Positions 1 through 9,182 of a stretch of DNA of 64,000 bases are shown in pieces (position 1 is the stretch's first letter; the number at the start of each line of letters is the position of its first letter). A program made the position numbers and the translations under genes. The notes beneath the pieces were generated by a model, which was given only the letters and a program-made list of their open reading frames with translations, had not been told where the DNA came from and did no database searches. Source of the stretch: an uncultured Clostridia bacterium. GTDB taxonomy: Bacteria > Bacillota > Clostridia > Oscillospirales > Ruminococcaceae. Location of the stretch: assembly GCA_947627235.1 (NCBI GenBank), contig CANQVG010000006.1:17309-81308 (forward strand). Reading direction: 5' to 3'.

Positions 1-569
1 ATTCCGATTTCGGGCAGTGATATCTGCGGCTCAATGCCGCGCTCGGTGAGGGCGGCGTAGAAACCGGCTATACTGTCTTCGAGCGAAGCACGGATATCAA
101 GGTCTTCAAGGACCATATCCTCTGAGGTAGAGATTATGACGGAATACCGAAAAAGCTCCTCGGTAAGCTGCTTCATAGCCTCGGCGCGGTTGCGTATGAA
201 CCCGATGTACCGCTCAACCGCTTCGCTCTTGGGTTCACGCTCCAAAAGTTCGAGATAGCCGCATATAGCGGTCAGCGGGGTTCTCAGGTCGTGGGAAATG
301 TTGGTGACGGCGTCTTTGAGTTCTCTGCCGCCGCTTTCATACTGCCTTTGCAGGCGCTTGAGTTCTTTAAGATGACGGTTGAGACCGGCGGCAAGCTCGC
401 GGACGGCTTTGTCGCCCGAGCTTACCGATATAAGTCCGTTTGTATCTTCTTTGAGAAGCTCGCCGAGGTCGCGGCAGACGTCCCTGACGCTGCGGCGGAC
501 GAGATACAGTCTGACCCCGAAAAACACCGCAGCGAAGCCGAAAACAATACATAAAATCCACGAAAGCAC
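1..569 (-). CDS. Sensor histidine kinase, C-terminal part cut by window edge
   Basis: Reverse strand reads ...LKDAVTNISHDLRTPLTAICGYLELLERE... (HisKA H-box) after one N-terminal TM (LSWILCIVFGFAAVFFGV); GTG start with GGAGG just upstream. Confidence 0.9.
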   Translation of the reverse strand, partial: MLSWILCIVFGFAAVFFGVRLYLVRRSVRDVCRDLGELLKEDTNGLISVSSGDKAVRELAAGLNRHLKELKRLQRQYESGGRELKDAVTNISHDLRTPLTAICGYLELLEREPKSEAVERYIGFIRNRAEAMKQLTEELFRYSVIISTSEDMVLEDLDIRASLEDSIAGFYAALTERGIEPQISLPEIG

Positions 570-654
570 AGCGCCACCTCCTTTTTTAAAATTATACCCG
601 GGCGGTCGGGAGATGTCAACATATGACAGATAGCGTAGGAAAGAAGCGCTACCT

Positions 655-810
655 GACGTCGGGGACAGTTTCGGAGAGAGGGGAAGGCTAAATAATGCTT
701 CCTCTCCCCAAACCCCTCCCCCTCATAGAGAGGGAGGGGCTTCACCCCGTCACCCGGTCGCTCGCCGTTCGGCGAACGACACGACCCCTCCCCTCAAGGG
801 GAGGGGTATT
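655..810. repeat. Hairpin-rich intergenic repeat-like element
   Basis: cccctcccc-tcaa-ggggagggg (785-806) perfect; gtcgctcgcc-gttc-ggcgaacgac (757-780) one mismatch; imperfect gagaggggaag/cttcctctc upstream. Confidence 0.55.
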
Positions 811-947
811 AAAGTTCCTCGAAAGCGCGTTCAGCGGTCGGAATTTGGTGCAGCTCTTTCGGGTGCGAATGCGCATCTCCGCGTCGCTTTTCCTCACTGG
901 CGTGTCTTTTTGGTTCACTCCAACGGAAGTGATGAGAGGTATAGATC

Positions 948-1790
948 TTACTTTAAATTTCTTCTCCTGAAAACAATATACCCCGCTGCGGTTGGCACCG
1001 CAAGCCACAGTGCCTCGAATCCAATCACTCGCAGAGGTCGTTCGACCTCTAACCACACGCTCTGGACAGCCGCACCTCCGGGCAGGAAGTCATAGAGAAA
1101 CTCGAGCGCTTTTCGCTCCTCCGGCGTGGGATACTCGGGGTTGGGGATAAGCCTGTCGCCCAAGTCGGGGAGGTTCTCGTTGATTTCAACAAACTCAAGA
1201 TCCGAGACGCTCAGATATTCCGACTCTTTGAGCTTAAGTTCTATCTCCGCACCGGAAACTATCATCGCAATGACCGCAGCAGCGCAGACTGCCGCAGGGA
1301 GAGCCTTTGACTGCGTGCAGAGCGTTATCACCGCCGCGAGGACGGTCATAGTCAGTGTGGACAGTATCCCGACAGAAAAGAGCAGGGCAAACTCCGCAAA
1401 GGAAATTCTCAGAGCACCTAAAAGCGGCAGTCCGACCACAAAATGCACTGCCGCCGAGAGGATGCACATCGCAGCCGAAGCGAGCGCCGAAACGGTCATA
1501 TAGGCAAAATACACCTCCGCCCTTGTGTGTCCCACGATAATCTTGTTTCTGACCGTTTTGTCGGAAAACTCCGTCCCGAGGATAATGGCGGTAAAGGGAG
1601 CCGCAAACATCGGAATAAAGAATGAGAAGCCGAAAATCGTGTATTCCTGCCCCATTTCGGGTTGGTTAATATATGTCGAAATCGCGCTCAGCGCTCCGCA
1701 GATCGCCGAAAACGCTGCAAAAAACCAGAACGCCATATTTCGGGAAAGCCGGTAGACTCCGGCGGATATGAGCTTTTGCAAATTTATCAC
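948..1790 (-). CDS. ABC-2 type permease (paralogue 4 of 4)
   Basis: Six-TM-like protein with LGTEFSDKTVRNKIIVG motif shared with neighbours. Confidence 0.85.
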   Translation of the reverse strand: MINLQKLISAGVYRLSRNMAFWFFAAFSAICGALSAISTYINQPEMGQEYTIFGFSFFIPMFAAPFTAIILGTEFSDKTVRNKIIVGHTRAEVYFAYMTVSALASAAMCILSAAVHFVVGLPLLGALRISFAEFALLFSVGILSTLTMTVLAAVITLCTQSKALPAAVCAAAVIAMIVSGAEIELKLKESEYLSVSDLEFVEINENLPDLGDRLIPNPEYPTPEERKALEFLYDFLPGGAAVQSVWLEVERPLRVIGFEALWLAVPTAAGYIVFRRRNLK

Positions 1791-2582
1791 CTACATTATG
1801 TTTTTTCGGCGGAACGCCCCGAGACCTATCAGAGTGAATATTACAGCCTCGGCGAGCGAGCAAAGTATTACTCTAAGGCATACGGAATATAAGTCATGCG
1901 CCATAACCTCAAGCGCCGAGGAGGACGGCAGAACGGATTCAAAAAAGCCTAAAACCACCCTTGCCGCCCCGCCGACATAGCGGTAATTGGCGGTGCCGTC
2001 GGAGAGAAACTTCGGCTCGCTATAGTAAGCAAAGGCAAATACCCCCGAAATCATCAGCACGAGGGAGATGAGTATATTTGCCACCGAAGCCGCGGCTATC
2101 CTTGAGCAAAGCATAGATATCATCGTGAAGAGCGAAGCGCAGGCCGCAACGTTGAATATCGCGCAGATGACCTTTATAAAGAGCATCGACGGGAGCACGA
2201 CAGGTCCGATAAGCAAAAGCCCCACGGCAAGGAAAACAACTATATGCGTGAGCAGGACGGCCGTCCCTGCAAAGCAGCATATGATGAGGTTTGAAAGATA
2301 GATGTTTTCCCTCGTCTGCCCGACGGTGATTTTATTTCGGATAGTGCCGTCGGAGTAGTCGGTGCCGATATAAAAGCCGCAGAATATCGCCTCGGCGACG
2401 CAGATATAAAACATCGGCATAAATGCGGAAAGATTGAGGTTTCCCCTTATGTTGCCATAATAATACAGCAGCCAAGCCAAAAACGCGCCCCAAGCCGTCT
2501 CGGCGGCGATAAAGAGCCAGAAAAGCCTGCTCTTACGCAGCCTTACGAATCCCGCAGAAAGAAGGTTCAGCATAAGTAACAC
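1791..2582 (-). CDS. ABC-2 type permease (paralogue 3 of 4)
   Basis: IGTDYSDGTIRNKITVG motif, multi-TM, C-terminal FRRKN. Confidence 0.85.
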   Translation of the reverse strand: MLLMLNLLSAGFVRLRKSRLFWLFIAAETAWGAFLAWLLYYYGNIRGNLNLSAFMPMFYICVAEAIFCGFYIGTDYSDGTIRNKITVGQTRENIYLSNLIICCFAGTAVLLTHIVVFLAVGLLLIGPVVLPSMLFIKVICAIFNVAACASLFTMISMLCSRIAAASVANILISLVLMISGVFAFAYYSEPKFLSDGTANYRYVGGAARVVLGFFESVLPSSSALEVMAHDLYSVCLRVILCSLAEAVIFTLIGLGAFRRKNIM

Positions 2583-2584
2583 CC

Positions 2585-3460
2585 CTATTTAAGGTCTTTA
2601 TGTTTAAAGTGCATAAGTCCGAGAGCAGTAAACGCCGCCGTTATCGCGAGAGACGCGCAGTAGGCATAGATCGGCAGATCGAGCTGCTCTTCGCCGGAGC
2701 TGACGGTGTTGGCAAGAAGTATAGCCTGACCGCTCGGGAGCGCGTTCAGGATCCGCTTATAAACGCTGCGCTGCGGTTCGGGAATATAGTCGGGGTTGGG
2801 GTGGGGCGCGATCGGCTCCAATACCGTTTCGCCGTTTTCATTGGTCGAGATAGTAACTCCGTTCGACGCCATTTCGGGTTCTAAAAGTGTATTGTATAAA
2901 AAGCTCCCCGCCATAATTACCGCGAGCGCGATAACTATCTCGAAAACCGCGACGGCGGCTTTATTTGTGATGATATGGCTTATAAGGCAGAGTACAGCCG
3001 AAAACGCCACGCAGAACAGCGCGCTTTTGAGCACCAGAAGCAGCCATCCGAAGACTCCGACGCTCCATAGCCCCAGCACCGGCAGCGCCGAGAGCGAGCC
3101 GATATGCCACGCCGCGCAGAATACGAGCGAAGCCGCCGAAACGGTAATAAAGTTCGCGAGGTAGATGCGCCCGCGCCTGTTCCCGACAACTATCTTGTTT
3201 CTCATCGTTCCGTCTGAAAACTCGGTTCCGAGAAACATCGACGCGAACACGGGTATTACCAGCAAAACGACCGGACCGCTGTCGAAGCAGACCGATTCGG
3301 GAACGGCTTTCGCGTCGCTGTAAGGACCGGGTCTGTACAAAATATTGCATGCATTGTCGTATGCCGCCACTGCCGACCATACGAGCAGACAAAACGTTAA
3401 GATCCAGAAGAGCTTATTTTTGAACAAACGGTTGAAATTTGCCGACAAAAGATTTCTCAT
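2585..3460 (-). CDS. ABC-2 type permease (paralogue 2 of 4)
   Basis: LGTEFSDGTMRNKIVVG motif, multi-TM, C-terminal FKHKD. Confidence 0.85.
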   Translation of the reverse strand: MRNLLSANFNRLFKNKLFWILTFCLLVWSAVAAYDNACNILYRPGPYSDAKAVPESVCFDSGPVVLLVIPVFASMFLGTEFSDGTMRNKIVVGNRRGRIYLANFITVSAASLVFCAAWHIGSLSALPVLGLWSVGVFGWLLLVLKSALFCVAFSAVLCLISHIITNKAAVAVFEIVIALAVIMAGSFLYNTLLEPEMASNGVTISTNENGETVLEPIAPHPNPDYIPEPQRSVYKRILNALPSGQAILLANTVSSGEEQLDLPIYAYCASLAITAAFTALGLMHFKHKDLK

Positions 3461-3474
3461 AATTAACTCCTTTG

Positions 3475-4401
3475 CTAATTTATATTTTTTCTCTTAAAAA
3501 GCAGGACGCCGACGGCGGTGAAAAAGGCCGCGGTGCAGGCCGAGCGGGCAGCCAAAGACAGCACATTTTTCAAAAGCTTTGCGTCAGCAGGGTCGTCGGC
3601 TCGCGGCAGCTTTATTATCTGCCCGAAAGGAAGGAACTTCTCCGCAAAGCCGTATATCGCCCGCCTTGCGCCGCCTATATATTCTTCATTGGGATATGTA
3701 ACCGTAACGTCTATCCAGTCTTCGGTCTTCTTTACCTCTGCGTCGGGATACATCTCAAGAACTTTTTCAAGCGGGATAAGCTCTTTTTGCTCGCTGCCGT
3801 CGCAGGAGTATTCGTAAATGTGGGTCTCAAACTCAGGCTTCGAGAGCTTAAAAAACATACTCATTTCACAGACGAGCAGAACGGGCATTATCATAATGCA
3901 GATCGCGACGGCGGCGGTCTTTCGCCTAAGCGCCGCGACTGGCAGCATAAGTATGGCCGTGAGCGAGAAGCATATAAAGACCACGCACGCCATACTCAGT
4001 AAATAATTGGGCATAGTGGGTATGGGTGCCATTTTTTCGGTGATCGCTATGCACAGCATACCCGTGAGCTCGAATACCGCGTAATTGAGATACAGCGCCG
4101 CAGAGCAGACGGCCGTGAGCGATATATAAATGTTATGTCTTTTTGCCCCTACGGCTATGCGGTTCTTCGCAAGGCCGTCGGAGAGGTCTTTTCCGGCAAA
4201 AATGGCGCAAAAGAGCGGCGGGAACACCCCAAACACATATATCAGCAAAAGGACGCTGATAAGAATGAGAGACACGGGATCGTCTTTGAAATCAAGTTCT
4301 ATGCTCATACCCAAAGCGGCCGACGCCGCAAGCGATATCCAAAAAAGCCTGCTCCTCACAAGCCTTGCAAAATCGGCGTTGAGAAGATTCCGTAAGCTCA
4401 T
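3475..4401 (-). CDS. ABC-2 type permease (paralogue 1 of 4)
   Basis: AGKDLSDGLAKNRIAVG motif; start set at MSLRNLLNADF behind GGAGG. Confidence 0.82.
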   Translation of the reverse strand: MSLRNLLNADFARLVRSRLFWISLAASAALGMSIELDFKDDPVSLILISVLLLIYVFGVFPPLFCAIFAGKDLSDGLAKNRIAVGAKRHNIYISLTAVCSAALYLNYAVFELTGMLCIAITEKMAPIPTMPNYLLSMACVVFICFSLTAILMLPVAALRRKTAAVAICIMIMPVLLVCEMSMFFKLSKPEFETHIYEYSCDGSEQKELIPLEKVLEMYPDAEVKKTEDWIDVTVTYPNEEYIGGARRAIYGFAEKFLPFGQIIKLPRADDPADAKLLKNVLSLAARSACTAAFFTAVGVLLFKRKNIN

Positions 4402-4423
4402 TTTCCCACCTGCCTCCTTTTTA

Positions 4424-5329
4424 TCAATTTCCTCCCACGAGGTTGATATAATAGCTCTCGAGACTCTCATCGCGCTCCTGAACCGAAACAAGCTCGCAGC
4501 CCTCGGCAGAGAGGGCGTTGGTGAGAGAAGTGATATTCAGCTTTGCAAAGACATCGGCTTCGGTGTCGGAGAGAATCTTATACTCAATGCCCATACCGTC
4601 CAGCACCCTTGCGAGCGCGGGCGCGTTGGTGACTTCGATGCGCATGCACTTGCGGCAGGCGGCGTCGAGCTCTTCCGCAGAAAGCTCCTTTACCATTCTG
4701 CCGCCGTCGATAAAGCCGTAGTGGGTAGCGAGCTTTGAAAGCTCCGAGAGTATATGGCTCGAAATCAGAACGGTTATGTTTTTTTCACGGTTGAGACGCA
4801 GTATAAGTTCGCGTATCTCGACTATTCCCTGCGGGTCGAGACCGTTTACAGGCTCGTCGAGGACCAAAAAGTCGGGGCTGCCGCAGAGTGCTATCGCTAT
4901 TCCGAGGCGCTGTCTCATTCCGAGAGAGAAGTTCTTTGCCTTTTTCTTCCCCGTGTTTTCCAGTCCGACAAGTGTGAGAAGCTCGTTTATCCCCTCAAAC
5001 GACGGCATACCGAGTACGCGGTACTGTTCCTTGAGGTTCTCCTCTGCCGACATATCGAGGTATATCGAAGGAGTCTCAACTACCGCGCCCATTCTGCGCC
5101 TTGCCTTTACTATCTTCGAGCTGTGGCTGCCGATTCCGTATAGGGTGTAGCAACCGAGCGTGGGGTTCTGAAGCCCGCAGATTATCCTTATAAGGGTGGT
5201 CTTGCCTGCGCCGTTTTTGCCTATGAGTCCGTAGATTGCGCCCTTTGGCACTCTCATATCAAGACCGCAGAGCGCCTTGAAATTTCCGTAGCTTTTATAA
5301 AGCGAGTTTACCGTCATAACATAATCCAT
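4424..5329 (-). CDS. ABC transporter ATP-binding protein
   Basis: Walker A GKNGAGKTTL, signature FSLGMRQRLGIA, Walker B DFLVLDEPVNGLD. Confidence 0.95.
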   Translation of the reverse strand: MDYVMTVNSLYKSYGNFKALCGLDMRVPKGAIYGLIGKNGAGKTTLIRIICGLQNPTLGCYTLYGIGSHSSKIVKARRRMGAVVETPSIYLDMSAEENLKEQYRVLGMPSFEGINELLTLVGLENTGKKKAKNFSLGMRQRLGIAIALCGSPDFLVLDEPVNGLDPQGIVEIRELILRLNREKNITVLISSHILSELSKLATHYGFIDGGRMVKELSAEELDAACRKCMRIEVTNAPALARVLDGMGIEYKILSDTEADVFAKLNITSLTNALSAEGCELVSVQERDESLESYYINLVGGN

Positions 5330-5430
5330 TAAATTATCTCCTTCCGTTTTTCGGACATTTGTCCGTATACCCATATTACCGCCGCGTGGTTAAGAAAGCG
5401 GTAAAGAAATGCGTTAAGATTTCGTTAAAA

Positions 5431-6093
5431 TCACAGTTTGCGAAGCTTAAAGCCTATCCCCCAGACGGCTTCGATGTATTCCTTGCCGGAGGGTTCGCGG
5501 AGCTTTCGCCTTAGGTTTGAGATGTGAATTTTCAGTGAGCTTTCGGTGCAGTCGGGAGTGTCGCGGGAGATTTTGTCCAAAAGCTGAGACTTCGTAAAGA
5601 CCTGCGAGGGACGCTGCATCAAAAGCTTTAAAATCGCGTATTCGGTGCGTGTGAGTTTCACGTCACAGCCGTCAACCGACGCCGTGTGTAGCGAGGTGTC
5701 GAGTTCAATGTCGTCAAATCTGAGGATTCCGCCCTCAGAGACGTCGGCGTTCCGAAGCCGGACGGCTATACGCGCCATAAGCTCTCTTAGGTCAAAAGGC
5801 TTTGTGACATAATCCTGCGCGCCGCCGTATAGCAGACCCGTTTTCGAGGCGATGTCAGCCTTGGCAGATACCACGATAACGGGTATGTCCTTTATTTTCG
5901 GAAGAAGCTCCTCGCCCGAAAGTCCGGGCAGCATAAGGTCTAAAAGTATGAGGTCGGGCTTGCGGGATTCGAGGAGCAAAAGCGCTTCGGTGCCGGAGTA
6001 AGCCCGCATAACGGCGTAGCCCTCCTGTCCGAGAGCCTCGGTGAGCATGTTGCCGATGTGGACATCATCGTCTATTATAAGTATAGTTTTCAC
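5431..6093 (-). CDS. OmpR-family response regulator
   Basis: Receiver domain ILIIDDDVHIG...DLILLDLMLPG...KPF, winged-helix C-terminus; GTG start at 6093 behind GGAGAGGAG. Confidence 0.92.
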   Translation of the reverse strand: MKTILIIDDDVHIGNMLTEALGQEGYAVMRAYSGTEALLLLESRKPDLILLDLMLPGLSGEELLPKIKDIPVIVVSAKADIASKTGLLYGGAQDYVTKPFDLRELMARIAVRLRNADVSEGGILRFDDIELDTSLHTASVDGCDVKLTRTEYAILKLLMQRPSQVFTKSQLLDKISRDTPDCTESSLKIHISNLRRKLREPSGKEYIEAVWGIGFKLRKL

Positions 6094-6275
6094 ACAAATT
6101 TCTCCTCTCCGCAGTTTTCTGTAAAACTCTCCGCTCACAAACTTTTAGCGATTGTTGCGCGGAGGCATAGCCGCCGCCGACGCGCAACAATCAACGCAGC
6201 TGCGCAAACGTGCGGGTGCGCAGGCAGTCGCGCTGCGTTTATCATCGTCTATTATAAGTATAGTTTTCACGCAAA
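6064..6275. repeat. Palindrome-rich insert bounded by ~35 bp direct repeats
   Basis: atcatcgtctattataagtatagttttcac at 6064-6093 and 6241-6270, followed in both by (a/g)caaa; inverted repeats gattgttgcgcg/cgcgcaacaatc and aacgcagc/gctgcgtt between. Confidence 0.8.
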
Positions 6276-6335
6276 CACTTCCTATTTGAATCTATAATCC
6301 GATTATATAGTATTTTCAGTGTGAGCGCAATAAAA

Positions 6336-6363
6336 TTCCCCCGAAATTAAGCTTTCGGGGGAA
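6336..6363 (-). terminator. Rho-independent terminator of the XRE regulator gene
   Basis: ttcccccgaaa-ttaagc-tttcgggggaa, T-run on the minus strand. Confidence 0.85.
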
Positions 6364-6379
6364 AATCTTAACCTTTTGT

Positions 6380-7582
6380 TTACTTTTTTTCTTCATAGAC
6401 TGCCAGCGCTTTTACCCTTTCAACACAGTCTTTATACCTCGGCTCGTTTCTTATCGGATCGAAGCCTTCAAAGCCGTTTGCGGCGATGAGACGGTATAGG
6501 TATCGGGACGGATAGATACAGGAGCAGGTGGTAACTTCGCCGTGGTCGTAGTGCATATAAATACTGCGCTCCTTCGGCTGAGTAGGGTTGTTGTCGGATT
6601 GACTCCAATCCTCGTAAGCCTCGGCGGATATGTCCTTTATCCAAGGCGAGCCGAAACCTATCTTTTCCGGCTTTGTTATCTTCATCACCTTTTCGAGGTA
6701 TCCTACGGTGTCTTCAAGAGCCGCAAGAGCGCCCTCCTTGTCGCCCACAGCGCCGAGGCAGCAGGCTCTGTCGATCCCGAGATCTATTCTCGCAGTGGCG
6801 AAGAAGTCTATTTCGCCCTTCGGGGCTATCGGGTGCTCCGGAGTCGGGGTCTCGCCGCAGAAGCTCTGAAGAAGCCCCAGACTGAAGCCGTTCATCTTAA
6901 GGCTTTCCTCGGGGTTGGCGGGCTTGCGGCTGTCGCCTAAGTCGGCGCCGATGAGCAGATCTATAAGTTCTGCGTTCCGATACTGCTTTAGGACCTCAAA
7001 TTTGTCCTTTTCGCCCCTGACCTGATATCTGCGCCTGAGCAGGTTGTCATATAAAAGGTCGATGCTGTAGGAATATTTCTTCAAAAATTCCTCGATGTGC
7101 TCGTCGTCCTCGATTTCGACCATCGCGTTGATGGTATTGCTGTCCTTCGGGTTCTCCTCTAAGATAAGCTCAGCCAAGCGCCTGTATTCGGGGAGCATTT
7201 CCTTTGAATTGCGGACGCGGTAGTTACATTCGAGCCAGAGCCGCCACATCGACCAGTGATAGCCGTCGCGCCTGATCTCTGCGAGCATTGATTTAAGCTT
7301 TTCAAAGTCGGTCGGGGTCTCGAAGGTCGCCTTGCAGAAATCGTCTATCATTCTGCGCTTCTTTGCGTCTTTCTCCTCGTTCGGCATACCCAAAAGCTCG
7401 TCGATGCTGACCCCGAACAACTGCGCCAGCGGCGGCAAAAGCTCCATATCGGGGTAAGCGGTGCCGTTTTCCCAGCGGCTTACCGACTGATAGGTAAGCC
7501 CGAGCCTGTCGGCTAACTGCTCCTGAGTCATATCCATTTCGCGGCGGAGCCTGCGAATGTTTTCTCCTATTGTAAGTTTCAT
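6380..7582 (-). CDS. XRE-family HTH transcriptional regulator with long C-terminal domain
   Basis: IGENIRRLRREMDMTQEQLADRLGLTYQSVSRWENGTAYPDMELLPPLAQLFGVSIDELLG. Confidence 0.93.
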   Translation of the reverse strand: MKLTIGENIRRLRREMDMTQEQLADRLGLTYQSVSRWENGTAYPDMELLPPLAQLFGVSIDELLGMPNEEKDAKKRRMIDDFCKATFETPTDFEKLKSMLAEIRRDGYHWSMWRLWLECNYRVRNSKEMLPEYRRLAELILEENPKDSNTINAMVEIEDDEHIEEFLKKYSYSIDLLYDNLLRRRYQVRGEKDKFEVLKQYRNAELIDLLIGADLGDSRKPANPEESLKMNGFSLGLLQSFCGETPTPEHPIAPKGEIDFFATARIDLGIDRACCLGAVGDKEGALAALEDTVGYLEKVMKITKPEKIGFGSPWIKDISAEAYEDWSQSDNNPTQPKERSIYMHYDHGEVTTCSCIYPSRYLYRLIAANGFEGFDPIRNEPRYKDCVERVKALAVYEEKK

Positions 7583-7649
7583 AATTATTCTCTCCTTAAA
7601 TTTGTTTTGATTTTTTCTCTCTGCAAAGAGTTTTCCTGTCGACGATATA

Positions 7650-7715
7650 AGTATAACCTGCCCGCAAGACTAAATCAATAACTCATAAAGTGAGATTTTT
7701 TCACTCATTGAGTGA
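7650..7715 (-). promoter_or_regulatory. Promoter of XRE regulator with upstream palindromic operator candidates
   Basis: Minus strand TTGATT-17-TATACT (7650-7678); TCACTCA-T-TGAGTGA palindrome at 7701-7715 and related ACTCATAAAGTGAG at 7681. Confidence 0.65.
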
Positions 7716-7772
7716 GAAAGCGGACAAAAAATTCCCGATATGCAGTGATTTAGGCTGTATATCGGGAAAGTT

Positions 7773-9107
7773 TTACTGTATTGTCACATGTGTATTGTAT
7801 TCCGCGTCGGGGTCGCGAACGCGCGAGTAGTCGTAAACAAGGTTTAGCTCATACTCTCCGGCTTCAAGTTCGAGCGAGAAGGTCACGATGCAGGTGCCGC
7901 CGTAGTTTTCCTCATACACCGCCTCTCCGTCCGAATCGTTTATCTGAACGAAGACATATGAATCCGAATCCGACGGTTGGCTCTTTACGGTCACGGTGTA
8001 ATTGCCGTATTTGTCTATTTCAAATATCGCACGGTAGCCGAAGACGTCTTCGCCCTCCCAAGCGCCGCTGTGGGTTACGTCGAGCGTGGACTCGCCGAAT
8101 ATATCCCCAAAGGCTCCAGAAAGCTGCGCGTCAAAATCTGGGCTCAGCGCCACGCTGCCGAAGAAGAGCATTACCGCGCATATGATAAAAACGATTATGG
8201 CGCGGTCGAGCGACTTTCGACTCTTAAGGTTAGTCGCGAAGTTTACGGTCATAATGAGGCTGCGGTCGTTTCTTAAGGCGTCGAGGGTGGACTTGTCGGC
8301 AAACATCTCGGCGAGTTTTCTGCGGCGGAGCAAAACGAGCGTGACGATTATATATGGCACCGTAGAGGTTATCGCCTGAAGCGGGGTGTAGCCGCCGATA
8401 GCTTCGGATATAGTTCCGCCGAAGAAGCCTTCGGAGAAAAGCGCGCAGAAATCGAGGAAAGCATGCAGGCACACCGTGACCCATAGGTTGCGGCAGCGGT
8501 AGTAGATAGCCGTCAGCGCCATTCCCATAGCGGCGGCAGCGAGCATCTGGACAAGCACTCCGGAAGCGATCGCGGCTTGGAAGTTTATGCCGTGCATAAG
8601 CCCGAAGATAAGCCCGGAGTAGATAGTCGCCGTCCAGACGCCGGCAGGGTCTTTGGCGTGCTTGTCCCAGAAGAGGTTCGAGATTATCCCGCGGAAGAAC
8701 ATCTCTTCGCAGAAGCCCACTGTAAACATCGCCACGGCGAAAACGAATATCTTCCAGAGAGGGAGCATTTCGGAGAAGAATCCGCTTCCCCGCGCGCCGA
8801 GCTCATAAATCACCGTGGACGACAGCGATATCAGCGATATAACAATGAAATATCCGCCGCTCAAAAGCCCCGAGCCAAAGTTTTCGGTGCTGTTCCACAC
8901 CTTGACGTAGCCGAATATCAGCATTATCAGCAAGCCTATCAGACTAAGCAGACTTTCAGCGACGAGCTGCATCAAGAATTCGCCGTTTGCTCTGAAAATC
9001 GGGTTGCTGAACATCAGGAAGAATGACGAGAGATACATTGAAGCTATAAACAGCGCCACTACTATTATCGACGAGAATATCGGGTGCCTGACAGCCGCTT
9101 TGCGCAT
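7773..9107 (-). CDS. CPBP-family intramembrane metalloprotease with C-terminal extracytoplasmic domain
   Basis: Motif CEEMFFRGI and later H motifs (GLMHG, HAFLD) in TM segments; extra C-terminal TM and beta-rich tail. Confidence 0.85.
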   Translation of the reverse strand: MRKAAVRHPIFSSIIVVALFIASMYLSSFFLMFSNPIFRANGEFLMQLVAESLLSLIGLLIMLIFGYVKVWNSTENFGSGLLSGGYFIVISLISLSSTVIYELGARGSGFFSEMLPLWKIFVFAVAMFTVGFCEEMFFRGIISNLFWDKHAKDPAGVWTATIYSGLIFGLMHGINFQAAIASGVLVQMLAAAAMGMALTAIYYRCRNLWVTVCLHAFLDFCALFSEGFFGGTISEAIGGYTPLQAITSTVPYIIVTLVLLRRRKLAEMFADKSTLDALRNDRSLIMTVNFATNLKSRKSLDRAIIVFIICAVMLFFGSVALSPDFDAQLSGAFGDIFGESTLDVTHSGAWEGEDVFGYRAIFEIDKYGNYTVTVKSQPSDSDSYVFVQINDSDGEAVYEENYGGTCIVTFSLELEAGEYELNLVYDYSRVRDPDAEYNTHVTIQ

Positions 9108-9182
9108 AGAATTACCAGCCTTTCTTTAAAATATGCCGCCCGCAAAAGCCCTTCGCGGGCGGCTCGGTTTTGCTTTTGGATA

